NCBI GenBank assembly: GCA_002270565.1
Contig: NQMI01000108.1
Coordinates: 1 to 64,000 of the forward strand
Reading direction: 5' to 3'
From: Stenocarpella maydis
Lineage: Eukaryota > Ascomycota > Sordariomycetes > Diaporthales > Diaporthaceae
Length of the DNA: 64,000 nucleotides
Positions 1-9,738 of the stretch are shown here, piece by piece. The notes under the pieces were generated by a model, which worked only from the letters and a program-made list of their open reading frames with translations, made no database searches and was not told the origin of the DNA. The position numbers and the translations under genes were made by a program. Every line of letters starts with the position of its first letter. Within the stretch, counting starts at the first letter, position 1.

Positions 1-1071
1 TACCCGAACGGGTATAGTTACGCGCACGAGCAGCTTGGCAAGAAAGTCACTGGGCAGGGGCTCACACCACACTGGGAATCGTCGAGCATCTGGGCCTAAG
101 CTTTCTTCCATACCAACAATGTTACCCGTTGCGGGCCCTACTCCCGAGCTAGCGAAGGCCCGGGGCGCAGCTAAGGCCCGGGGGCGCAGCGAAAGACCGA
201 AGGGGCGAGGACTTTAAGTATCTATAAAAGAGGGAACCTCAATTGGGTGGAAGAGAGAAGAGGCAAGGGGCCAAGTTCAGTTGCATCTATCACTGCAAAT
301 CTATTACTTACGGGCAACGCTATAGCAACTTAGCCGCTGCGTATACCTCTTCACTCTGCTCGTATCCACGACCCTTACACCTATGCGCACAGGTGAAAGC
401 ATGACTTGCGGAGGTTGGAGGTTAATGGCTGCAAAAGCACAGCCTGGCCACTCAATTAAGATCGCGGTCAGCGATTTGAGTCCAGGAGTCACGTATGTAG
501 TTAACATGCACATTAACTGAGACAGCGTGAGCGGGTGGGATGATCACAGTTCTAGGCCCAAATACGTCCGTAAACAATGCACCTTTGCAGATCGGGAGAG
601 GACGAATACACATCATGCTTATAGAATGGACTATCCGCAGTTAGGTAAATTTGGTCCTCTGGCCTCGAAGCCCAACAGTGGCTTCATGGGCGCCAGAACG
701 ACTTCCTCGACATGATGGAGTGACGAGAATCTTATCAAAGCCTTACCAGTAATGTCAGGATCTATATCCTATCACACCACTGCAGCCGTTGGTTCTGCAG
801 ATGTCGGCGCATCTGGTGTGCGGGTTTCGTTTTTTATCCGGGCGCAATTCCCTAATATATATATAGTTAAGTTATATATATATATAAAGGAGCTGCGGCG
901 GTCCCTGTACCCAGCCAAGTCACCAACTATTTCCTCTAATTGGATGAAGCTCCTCTACGCGTGCAGAGTACCCCGACAGACATTAGACTGTTACCATTAC
1001 ATTTTCTTCCCTTCGTGAAATCCAGAATCTAGGTGGTCAAGTGCTTCAGGAGCAAAGGCTCAAGCGTCGCC
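1..1071. other. Intergenic, no supported gene
   Basis: No convincing coding region is visible. A GC-rich stretch near 155-205 holds two imperfect copies of an 'aaggcccggggcgcagc' unit, and a TATA box (tctataaaag) follows near 220. That arrangement could be a retrotransposon LTR promoter or an ordinary promoter; no terminal repeat partner was found. Positions 862-888 are a (TA)n tract followed by a GCGGTCCCT-containing motif, listed separately as a dispersed repeat. Confidence 0.5.
862..913 (+). repeat. Possible third copy of the (TA)n-linked dispersed repeat
   Basis: A TA-rich microsatellite is followed directly by agctgcggcggtccct. At 59030-59105 a long (AT)n(AG)n tract is followed by agctacagcggtccct. 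The shared order (dinucleotide tract, then AGCT.C.GCGGTCCCT) suggests the same repeat family. The match is short (about 24 bp), so membership is uncertain. Confidence 0.35.
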
Positions 1072-1165
1072 ATGGCCCCAAGAATCAGAACGGCCATCAT
1101 TGGTGGCGGTCTAGCATGAGCCTCTCTTATTCATGCTCTCATCACCATCTAGATGTACACAAGGC
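1072..1165 (+). pseudogene. 5' fragment of an FAD-dependent monooxygenase (remnant)
   Basis: The fragment begins with ATG and reads MAPRIRTAIIGGGLA, then TGA, then ASLIHALI. This is the N-terminal dinucleotide-binding fold of salicylate-hydroxylase-like monooxygenases, where GGGLAGASL is usual. The conserved glycine after GGGLA is replaced by TGA. A shifted frame then gives HHLDVHKA, matching the usual end of the first beta-alpha-beta unit (H.HLDVH). The rest of the gene is not recognisable. It is therefore a broken leftover, not a working gene. Identification rests on about 30 residues. Confidence 0.6.
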
Positions 1166-1731
1166 GACTAAACAGTAATTTAGATGCCAAGTTTCTTGGC
1201 GTTCTGCTAGGCTGCTCCGGGTGGGTACTAAACTTGTCCATGTACAACATCACGGCCTGTCCCCATCTTACATTAGGGGATGCTTTTCAGCATTCCGAAC
1301 AACAGCTTTTATTACCCGGAATTCTAAAATTCTGCCAGTAACTTCTCTGCATGCCACCAGATACGGGGTTAGCCGTGGCGTGTACACTAGGTAATAGTGT
1401 AGGTTAGAGTTGGTGGAAGGTTGAAGGTTAATATGGGCCCAGGCAGGCCACCGGAATGCGGGGCTGGCGGGGCTTGGCGGGGCATTGCATGGGCATGGGC
1501 ATGGTCATGCCGTCATTGACAGCCCAGGGAGAGCTTCAACCGCTTCAACCACTCAGAGCTCACACATTACAAGTGCACCTTGCGTGGGGCAAGCAGCATC
1601 CCCAGTCCGTGGTGTACGTAGTGTACGTACGTCCGTACAAGCTGCTTGCGTGCTTGTGCTTGGCGTCTTATCGCCTGGTCCCCTCACCGTCTTGCTACCC
1701 GCTGTCTGTCTCTTCCTCCTGCCCCCCCCCC
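1166..1731. other. Intergenic / probable promoter of the Rieske-AIF gene
   Basis: No gene is seen. The last 100 bases are pyrimidine-rich (ctctcttcctcctgccccccccc) right up to the ATG at 1732, as is common in fungal leaders. GTACACTA occurs once at 1382. Confidence 0.4.
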
Positions 1732-3595
1732 ATGGTAACAAGCTTCATGAATCCCTCCATCTTCCGGACCAGACCACTCCACCTTCACAGACTCGTCAAG
1801 CCCTGGCTCGCCGCCCACGCCGTAAACACCATCACCACGAGGATCCCGATTAGCTCCCGATTCAGGACATCAGCGCCAAAAGCAATGGCCACCGAATACA
1901 AGCTCAAGGGCGTCACCTCGCTCGACCTCAAGCCCGGGTCCAAGCAGGAAGTCGAGGTTGAAGGCCTTGACACCAAGGTCCTCCTCCTCCACGATGGTAC
2001 CAAGGTCCAGGCTGTCGGTGCAAAGTGCACCCACTACGGTGCTCCTCTGGTCAACGGAATCCTGACCACGAACGGCCGGCTTACCTGCCCATGGCACGGA
2101 GGTTGGTCGTTGGCCCCTTCTCCCGTATCATCAAGAACAAGACCTGGAAGCTCACTCTATCTTCTACCTTGTAGCCTGCTTCAATGCCAAGACCGGCGAC
2201 GTCGAAGATGCCCCTGCCCTTGATGCCCTGCCCGTCTTCAAGGTCACGCAGAAAGACGACGGTTCCGTCTACGTATCCGGCGAGGAGGCCACGGTCAAGG
2301 CTGGCCGCCGCAAGCCAAATATCAAGTGCAAAGTTCAGTCTTCCTCGGTCGACGACAGAGTTCTTGTGGTGGGCGGTGGATCCGGCGCCATCGGTGCCGT
2401 CGAGGCCCTCCGCACAAACGGCTTCCAAGGTCCCATCACCCTCATCTCCAACGAGGGCTACCTGCCAATCGACCGCACCAAGCTGTCCAAAGCCCTCATC
2501 ACCGACGCGAGCAAGATCGAGTGGCGTGACAAGGACTTCTTTGCCAGCGGAAGCATTGAGATTGTCGACGACGAGGTCACGGGCGTCAGTTTCGCCAACA
2601 AGACCGTCACCACCAAGCTCGGCGGTAACTACGCCTACAACAAGCTCATTTTGGCCACTGGCGGCACGGCCAAGTCGCTCCCTCTTCAAGGTTTCAAGGT
2701 GCTGGGCAACATCTTCACGCTGAGAAACGTCCACGACACCAAGCAGATCGTGGACGCTATCGGTGACAAGGGCAAGAAGATTGTGGTTGTCGGCAGCTCC
2801 TTCATCGGAATGGAGTTTGCCAACGCCACGGCAGCAGACAACGACGTCCATGTCATCGGCATGGAAGGCGCACCCCTGGAGCGTATTCTGGGGACTGAAG
2901 TAGGGGCTGCCCTTCAGAAGGCCTTCGAAAGCAAGGGTGTCAAGTTCCACATGAATGCCGGTGTTGACAAGGCTGAGCCCTCGACGTCCGATGCCTCAAA
3001 GGTCGGCGCTGTTCTGCTCAAGGATGGCACCCGCCTCGACGCGGACCTTGTCGTGCTTGGTGTCGGCGTCGCTCCCAGCACGCAGTTCCTCAAGGACAAC
3101 ACAATTGTTAAGCTTGAGGATGACGGCAGTCTCAAGACGGACGAGAACTTCAGTGTCGTCGGGCTGAAGGACGTCTACGCTATCGGTGACATTGCCACCT
3201 ACCCCTACCACGGCCCAGGAGGCGAGGGCAAGTACATCCGCATCGAGCACTGGAATGTGGCGCAGAATGCCGGGCGGACTGCAGCTAGCCACATCGTTGC
3301 ACCCACAAGGAAGCCCGCACCCTTCACACCAGTCTTCTGGAGCGCCTTGACTGCGCAGCTCCGCTACTGCGGAAACACAGTCGGTGGCTACGACGATGTC
3401 GTGATACAGGGCAGTCTGGACGAGGGCAAGTGGGCCGCTTTCTACACCAAGGGCGAGACGGTAGTCGCGGTTGCCACCATGGGCAAGGACCCTGTCATGT
3501 CACAGAGTGCGGAGCTGATGGCCCTCGGTAAGATGCCCAACAAGTCGAAGCTGAAGGAGGGTCTAGACCCCGTCAGCCTGGGACCTCCGGAGTAG
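1732..3595 (+). CDS. Rieske-type apoptosis-inducing factor-like oxidoreductase (AIFM3-like)
   Basis: Two exons (1732-2101, 2175-3595) give 596 aa; the 73-nt intron falls inside the CPWHG|ACFNA Rieske motif. Residues 1-50 are rich in Arg/Ser/Thr and poor in acids, as in a mitochondrial targeting sequence. A start at 1884 (MATEYKLKG) would give a cytosolic form. A Rieske [2Fe-2S] domain follows, with the ligand pairs CTHYG (about 99) and CPWHG (about 119). Next are an FAD-binding VVGGGSGAIG (about 188), an NAD(P)-binding VVVGSSFIGME (about 326) and a second FAD motif VYAIGDIA (about 457). The C-terminus is a reductase-type dimerisation domain. This order is that of AIFM3-like NAD(P)H:ferredoxin-type reductases. 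The physiological electron acceptor cannot be read from sequence. The gene appears intact. Confidence 0.9.
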
Positions 3596-4616
3596 CGACC
3601 CTCTCTGCAGCGGCGGCTTGTTATAGTGCAAGGGATGCTCATCATAAGGATACTGGCTGAGCAAAACGGCCCTCTCCGTAACCTACATGGAAGATGTCAA
3701 TGTCCTTGGTCTTTTGAGCCTCATGATGATAATGCACAGGCGCTTGTATGGTTGCACACTAAGTAGTGGTTTTAGTAATATTGACTCTTCCATTTCTACA
3801 ACATGGATCCTCGGGCCTCGGCATGGTTAATGCTTGAGATTTCATCCCGACGCTTGCGACCTTGAATCTGGCAGAACTGGTCAAGGCTCCGACGTTTCAA
3901 CCTGCTAACATCTTGCCAGAGATGCACGTGCCCTATAGGCGGTCCCGCCAGGTGACGGGGGAGACCCGTCATTGCTTGATCTTTGGGTCTGTTATTAGTG
4001 TAGCTGGTTATGGCGGGCAGCTAGTTCCCTGATACATTCCCTCTCACCGTGGGTACTCCACCCAGATTCGGAATAACAAACAAGTATCATGTACAACTCC
4101 AAGTTGAGTCGAACGTTGAGCTCTGCGGGAGCCCGAAGCTGGCGCATAGTTCCAAGGTGTTTGTTGGTCAATACCACTAGAGACATCACGTTGACTAGGG
4201 ACATTATGGTGTAGGTGAGGATCAGACATATGCGTCCAGTACTTCCGTCGCCCCGAGGAATGTCATGTATTAATTGCACATTTTAGAGGTTCCGGCCCGT
4301 CTCTTGACTTCAGCCTCTCCCTAGCTGGCCGGATGATGGGCATGAGCTACTGGGGTCACTTTCCCGGGCCCAGGCTTGGGACGGAACGCGTGTCTCTGCA
4401 GACTGCTTGCCCCACCAGCTTGTGCTCCGTTACGCGAAGTGGAAGCTACATCCAAGCCTGACGCGGCAAATCAGAGTCGTTGTTTGTTGGAATTAGATTT
4501 CAGGTAGCACGGACTCTGAACTTTAAATTTGCTGCAGGGGAACAGACGGTCATGGCTCGAGACAGTATAATATCAATAATATCCAGGTATCGTGGGCATC
4601 AGCATCGGTGTTCAAA
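3596..4616. other. Intergenic, nothing recognised
   Basis: About 1 kb between the Rieske-AIF gene and the P450 gene. Only short unsupported reading frames occur. A TATA-like 'gacagtataatatc' lies at about 4560, some 50 bases before the P450 ATG. Confidence 0.4.
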
Positions 4617-6575
4617 ATGCTTGAAGCAAACGATATCCACAATGGGCTTCCCATCCTTGTGGCAATCGCATGCCTCCTAGTTGCAAGCCGATATGCATCC
4701 TGGCTGAGACAACCTTGGTTCCCTCACCGCCCTGGCCCCGGAATCGACGGAACCAAGCTATACTACGGCGGAAAGAGGTGGCCGCAGTACGAGGCTAGGT
4801 TCAACCTCCGGCTATCCTACGTATACGGGCCAGTCGTTCTCATCCGGCACCAGCCTGCAACTCTGCCTGCCAGACTCAAGCGGTGGTTCGATTGCTGGGT
4901 ATGGCGGACCCAGGCCTACCCGGACACAACAGTCCTCATCAACTCCTTTTCCAAGAATGAGAATGTGCTCAAGGGTCTGGTTGGGTCATGTGCCTCTCGG
5001 CGGCCTTGCATCCCGGCCGGGAAATATCTCAGTCGCGGGCGAAGAATAGTCCTCCAACCGTACGGCCCAGACTGGAGACGCCACCGGGGGGCCTTGGAAT
5101 TGCTCTTGACGAAGTCCAAGATTGAAAACAGATGGGCAAAGGCGCTGCGCCACGAGGCAATGGTCATGGTACGCCGTATCGCGGAGCTGGGTCCTGACGC
5201 CCGTGGGCCCGCCGGCATGGCGGTGCTGAAGGAGATCTCGCGCTTCACGGCGTCGAGCGTCTTACAGATCACGTATGCACGCAGGGCAGAGACTCCGGAT
5301 GATCCCGTCTTGGAAGACCTGAGGGTAGTCTCGCAGAATATTGCAAGTGCCTTCACGCCCGGTAAATACCGGGTCGAAGACTTTCCGCTGATGGACATGT
5401 TCCCTGCCCTGGTTTCACCGTGGAAGAGGAAGCTGAACTCAGACCACCGGTTTGAGATGACACTGTTCGATGGCTTGCTCCAGAGTGTGGAGGGCAGGCT
5501 AGATCAGAGCCAGGGTGATGATCATGGCTCAAGGCAGCCCGGGCCTCCCAGGCAGGCCAGGGGCTCCGTGATATCTCCCGAGGAGTGTGCTGCCGCAGAG
5601 CTGCTCCGGGCCCAGAAGCCCTGGCAGCTTGACCGAGGGGACGTCGCATACCTCGCGGCAGGGATATTCGAGGCCGGCACGGAGACGACGGCCATGACCA
5701 TCGACACGTTCCTGCTTGCCGCGGCATGCTACCCGCAAATGACGAGGCTGGCACAGACGGAAATTGATGATTACATGTGCAGCAAGGACGGCACTGAGGG
5801 ACAGGTGCCAACCTTCGCGGACCTGCAGCAACTGCCATATCTCGGCGCGGTGGTGAAGGAGGCGCTGAGGCTGACTCCCACCGGCAGCTCCGGGGTAGGG
5901 CATGTCCCCACGGTGCCGGGACCACCACAGCCGCTGGAGCTCGAATGTGACGGCCTTGGTGGCAGAGACAAGCTCACCATACCGCCGGGGGCCACCGTGC
6001 TGGCCAACACGTATGGCCTGCATCACGACCACGACCGGTATCCAGACCCGTGGCGCTTCGACCCGGACCGGTGGATGACCAGGGCAGGCGCGCAGAGAGC
6101 CCCCACGCCTGGCTGCTCGCTCGACCACAAGCACGCAAGCTCGGCCTTTGGCTTCGGGCGGAGGATCTGCCCCGGCGCAGCACTAGCCTCCCGCTCGCTC
6201 TCGATGGCGCTCGCGCTGCTGCTGCTGTGCTTTGACTTTGAGCTCACGGGGCGCGCCGGGGCGCACTGCCGCGCCGCGGAGGAGCGCGACCGCGAGGAGC
6301 TCGAGCGGTGGGCCGCGCTGTTCCCGGGGGCCGGCGGCGCGGCGCACCGGGAGCGGGCGTCCAAGCTGGGCCACGTGGCGGGCGCCGGGGACCGTGCCGG
6401 GGACCGTGCCGGGGACCGTGCCGGGGACCGTGCCGGGAGGGGGCTCATCGACGCCTACATCGCGTGCGGGCTGTCCAGGGAGCAGCTGGCCGAGTGCGTC
6501 CGCCTCGGGCCTCGGCCGGGGAGGCCGTGGCTGGAGGCCGTGAGTGGCGCCCTGGCCGAGACCGAGGCCTGGTGA
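4617..6575 (+). CDS. Cytochrome P450 monooxygenase with long C-terminal extension
   Basis: A single uninterrupted frame from the ATG at 4617 gives 652 aa; an upstream in-frame GTG was rejected as a start. A membrane anchor (PILVAIACLLVASRYASWL, about 12-30) is followed by the proline-rich hinge FPHRPGP. Diagnostic motifs are the oxygen-binding I-helix AGTETT (about 353-358), the ExxR motif KEALR (about 413-417), the WRFDPDRW (PERW-like) motif (about 478) and the haem-ligand loop FGFGRRICPG (about 510-519, Cys thiolate ligand). The family is about 500-530 aa. Here the protein runs some 130 residues past the haem loop, through four GDRA repeats encoded by a 12-bp tandem array and a tail with no known domain. 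Relative to other P450s there is also an apparent insertion after YGPVVLI. It is probably ER-bound and NADPH-P450-reductase dependent. The substrate is unknown, and no biosynthetic partners sit beside it. Confidence 0.88.
   Translation: MLEANDIHNGLPILVAIACLLVASRYASWLRQPWFPHRPGPGIDGTKLYYGGKRWPQYEARFNLRLSYVYGPVVLIRHQPATLPARLKRWFDCWVWRTQAYPDTTVLINSFSKNENVLKGLVGSCASRRPCIPAGKYLSRGRRIVLQPYGPDWRRHRGALELLLTKSKIENRWAKALRHEAMVMVRRIAELGPDARGPAGMAVLKEISRFTASSVLQITYARRAETPDDPVLEDLRVVSQNIASAFTPGKYRVEDFPLMDMFPALVSPWKRKLNSDHRFEMTLFDGLLQSVEGRLDQSQGDDHGSRQPGPPRQARGSVISPEECAAAELLRAQKPWQLDRGDVAYLAAGIFEAGTETTAMTIDTFLLAAACYPQMTRLAQTEIDDYMCSKDGTEGQVPTFADLQQLPYLGAVVKEALRLTPTGSSGVGHVPTVPGPPQPLELECDGLGGRDKLTIPPGATVLANTYGLHHDHDRYPDPWRFDPDRWMTRAGAQRAPTPGCSLDHKHASSAFGFGRRICPGAALASRSLSMALALLLLCFDFELTGRAGAHCRAAEERDREELERWAALFPGAGGAAHRERASKLGHVAGAGDRAGDRAGDRAGDRAGRGLIDAYIACGLSREQLAECVRLGPRPGRPWLEAVSGALAETEAW
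6388..6439 (+). repeat. 12-bp coding minisatellite, about four copies
   Basis: The unit ggggaccgtgcc is repeated four times, with a further degenerate copy at the end. It encodes GDRA repeats in the P450 tail. The unit is a multiple of three, so copy changes keep the frame. Confidence 0.9.
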
Positions 6576-7463
6576 ACCCCCGAGTCCCCGTCGATCACGG
6601 CACCCGCAGCCTAGACATGGTGTTCCTGCGGGGCGGGGCGCGGGGTGCTGGAGTGTGGAGGGGGGGAGGACACCAAAGAAGAACACAACCCCGGTGGTGC
6701 GAGGGCATCGTGGGGGGCATACGTAGCAACCATGCCAAGCAGATATCAAATGGCTTGTCAGCAAACATGGCCTGACTGCAGTGCCTCTGAGAAATTGTTT
6801 CCCCGTGAGTGGTCTGTTCTGATTGGCCACCAAACTTGGACTTGACCTCAGTTCTGGGGCCGACTGGTCAGCGGAGCGTTCGATCCTCTGCTGCAGCATG
6901 GGATTCTCCTGGCGCGTCCTTGTCGGGTCCGTGGTGTGGCGAGGCTCTTTGCATCGCACCTGCGGCTGCTCGGTTCGCCTGCAAAGTCCATGACGTCGCT
7001 CCTCCGTGTCACGAGCGGATCTGACCCGTCACGACGATGACGCCTCATGTCCGTCACACGCCACACGCCACATGGCCCTGCCAGCGTAATGCACGTCGCA
7101 AAATACCATCAGCCATGTCGGTTGTGCCCACCCAAGGCCGATTGCTGAGCCCCACAACCCGTCCAGGACGGCATGACGCATGGCTTGGTAAGGGCGAGCA
7201 ACGCCCTGCTGCCTTTACTGGCCGCGCTTGCGGCCGATCGAAAGGCATCCGAGGCATGGAGCTGAGGGGGATCCCCATGCCAGCCGGCGATATCTGCCTT
7301 GTGGCCCACACCAGGTAGATCGGGCTCCCACTGCCTAGGTCCTCAAGGGCTCTGCGTATATAACAAAGGCCTATCTGTTATTCGCGCCACACACAAACTG
7401 CCTTGCTACCAAACACCCCGTCGTTTACCCCCAGCTCCGATACCCAGCGCAAGCGCAGCAGAT
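6576..7463. promoter_or_regulatory. Intergenic / promoter of the alcohol dehydrogenase gene
   Basis: No gene is seen. A TATA-like 'gcgtatataac' lies near 7353, about 105 bases before the ATG at 7464. It is followed by a CA-rich leader, consistent with a core promoter for the downstream gene. Confidence 0.4.
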
Positions 7464-8939
7464 ATGTCGGTCACACAGGCAGCCTCCCGGGCCGAAGAGG
7501 CCGCTGGTCACGGTGACAACGCCATCACACAGCAAGATGTCACCAACTACTCACAAGGCGGCAAGCACGAGACGATGAGGGCGCTCGTCTGGCAGGCAAA
7601 GAACAAGGTGCAAGTTGTTGATACCCCCCGGCCCAAGATCCTCGAGCCCCGTGATGTCATTCTCAGGGTCACCGGAAGCACGCTCTGCGGGAGTGACCTG
7701 CATTTGCTCCACGGTAAGTAATGCTAGGCTGCGGGGTGAGACGCGGGTGTTGTGATGTCTGATACGCGGACCAGGCACCGTTGTCCAGATGCAAAAGGGA
7801 GACATCCTCGGCCACGAGTTCTGCGGTGTTGTCGACGAGGTTGGGTCCGAGGTTAAGGGCATCATCAGCAAGGGCGGCCGCTACGTCGCCTCGTTCCAGA
7901 TCGCCTGCGGCGACTGCTTCTTCTGCAAGCAGAAGCTGTCGTCCCAGTGCGAGCGCACAAACGCCAACACGACCGAGCACGCCATGTACGGCGGCCGGAC
8001 CGCCGGCATGTTCGGCTACTCGCACTTCACCGGCGGCTTCGCGGGCGGCCAGGCCGAGTACGTGCGCGTCCCGCTGGGCGACGTGAACCTGCTGCCCATC
8101 CCGGACGGCGTCCCCGACGAGAAGGCGCTGTACCTCTCCGACGTGCTCGCCACCTCGTACAACTGCGTCAAGGACACGGCCGTCTACGGGGGCGACCAGG
8201 TCGCCATCTGGGGCGCGGGCCCCATCGGCCAGATGTGCGGCATCTTCGCCGTCAACGAGGGCGCGTCCAGGGTCATCTTTGTCGACGAGGGGGCGAGGCT
8301 CGACCTCGTCAGGAGCAGGTGGCCCGCCGAGCACCAGGACAAGCTGGAGCTCGTCGACCACGAGAGGCTGAGCTTCGGCGTCACCAACAAGCCCACGGTC
8401 GTCAGCAGGCTCAAGGAGCTGTGCGGTGGCCGCGGGCCTGACGTCGCCCTCGAGTGTGCCGCTGGCGAGTACCCCAAGGGGTGGATGCACACGGTCGAGC
8501 TGGCGGTTGGCGCCGAGACGGACACCAGCGAGCTGGTCAACGAGATGATCGAGAGCGTGAGGAACTTTGGGCGATGCGGAATCACGGGCGTCTATGTCGG
8601 ATACGTGGGTTGCAACCCTTTTCCTAGCACCAGTCCAGGCCACTAACAACTTGCCTGTAGACAAACCACTTCAACATCGGATCGTTGATGGAGAGGGGGG
8701 TCCGACTGATCGGCAACGGCCAAGCCCCGGTCCACCTGTATTGGGAGAAGCTGATGGGCGACATCAAGTCCGGCAAGCTGGATCCCCTCCAGATGGTCTC
8801 CCACCGTATCAGGCTGGAAGATCTGGACAAGGTCTACTACAAGTTCCAAAACCACGAGGATGGTATTCAGAAGATCTTTGTGGAGACAAAGCACTCATTC
8901 CCCAGGGCGGCTGGATCTCCCGAGCTGACCCGGTATTGA
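7464..8939 (+). CDS. Zinc-dependent alcohol dehydrogenase (MDR superfamily, formaldehyde-dehydrogenase-like)
   Basis: Three exons (7464-7713, 7775-8604, 8661-8939) encode 452 aa; introns are 61 and 56 nt, the second with a CTAAC branch point. Catalytic zinc ligands are the Cys of TLCGSD (about 75) and His/Glu of GHEFCG (about 96). The structural-zinc loop CGDCFFCKQKLSSQC (about 127-141) keeps all four cysteines. The Rossmann NAD(P) site is WGAGPIGQMCG (about 230). The long insert and overall size match the fungal glutathione-dependent-formaldehyde-dehydrogenase-like subgroup. The true substrate may be another alcohol or aldehyde. About 45 N-terminal residues precede the first catalytic-domain strand (MRALVWQ). 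The gene appears intact. Confidence 0.9.
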
Positions 8940-9738
8940 CACCGAGCAGCCTAGACTGTGTTAGGTAGTGTTTTACGTGTAAATCTAACATGAGTTGATT
9001 AGCCAATCTTAAGCCCCATAAGCCAGACCTAGCAGCAGAACGCCTCGGTTTGGGAGCTGAACCACCTCGATGGATTGATTCGTAGCTCAGCTTGGGCTGC
9101 CTGACAGCACTGCGCCAGGGCGGCGGTCGACAGGGAGGGCACTATTGGCTACTCAGCACACATCATGTTGCAGCCGTGATGGCAATCGTATCCATGGGCT
9201 AGATTTAAGCTTGAGATGCGAGAAAAAGGCCTCGTGGTGTGACTCATCAACCAGACGCTTCTGCAAATGTGAGGCCTCTCTCAACGGCTGCCCGAAGGGC
9301 GCAATGCAGGACCTTTGGATCATGTTGCGCTGCAATTGACAGAACCCTAATAAGCAATGTCGGGCTGGGCTCGGATTTTCTATCTCCGGCAGTGGAGGGC
9401 GTTCAATACAGGACTCGGAGACAATACCAGGCACAGGCATCGCGACTAGGAGGACAGTCGTCTTGATTTTGATAGTCATAGAGTCCGACTGAGAGCTCCC
9501 AATCCAGGCGCAGTGTTCCCAGAATGAGTGCCGCGCCAAGTGCTGTGGTATCGCTGGTCTCCATGAGGTGAGCAGGATGCAAGTACTTGATGCAATAATA
9601 AAGTAGTCAAATCAGCGTCCTTAATTCGTGGCCACCTCAAGGATTCTTGATTAGGAGAACGCGAAACTCTCCCGAGACCACTGCCGTTGCTCCGGATATG
9701 ACCTAGGACAATTACTTGCTTTCCCTTATGTCTATGAA
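8940..9738. other. Intergenic between convergent genes
   Basis: About 800 bases between two 3' ends (plus-strand dehydrogenase and minus-strand glycosidase). Both untranslated tails must lie here. No gene or repeat is recognised. Confidence 0.4.

Noticed and set aside
130..300. Possible LTR (GC-rich tandem unit, TATA box, purine-rich leader)
   Set aside because: No second terminal copy, no TG...CA borders and no retroelement coding sequence were found nearby.
4851..4920. Possible unspliced intron in the P450 (insert after YGPVVLI)
   Set aside because: No convincing donor, branch point and acceptor set in frame; left as coding.
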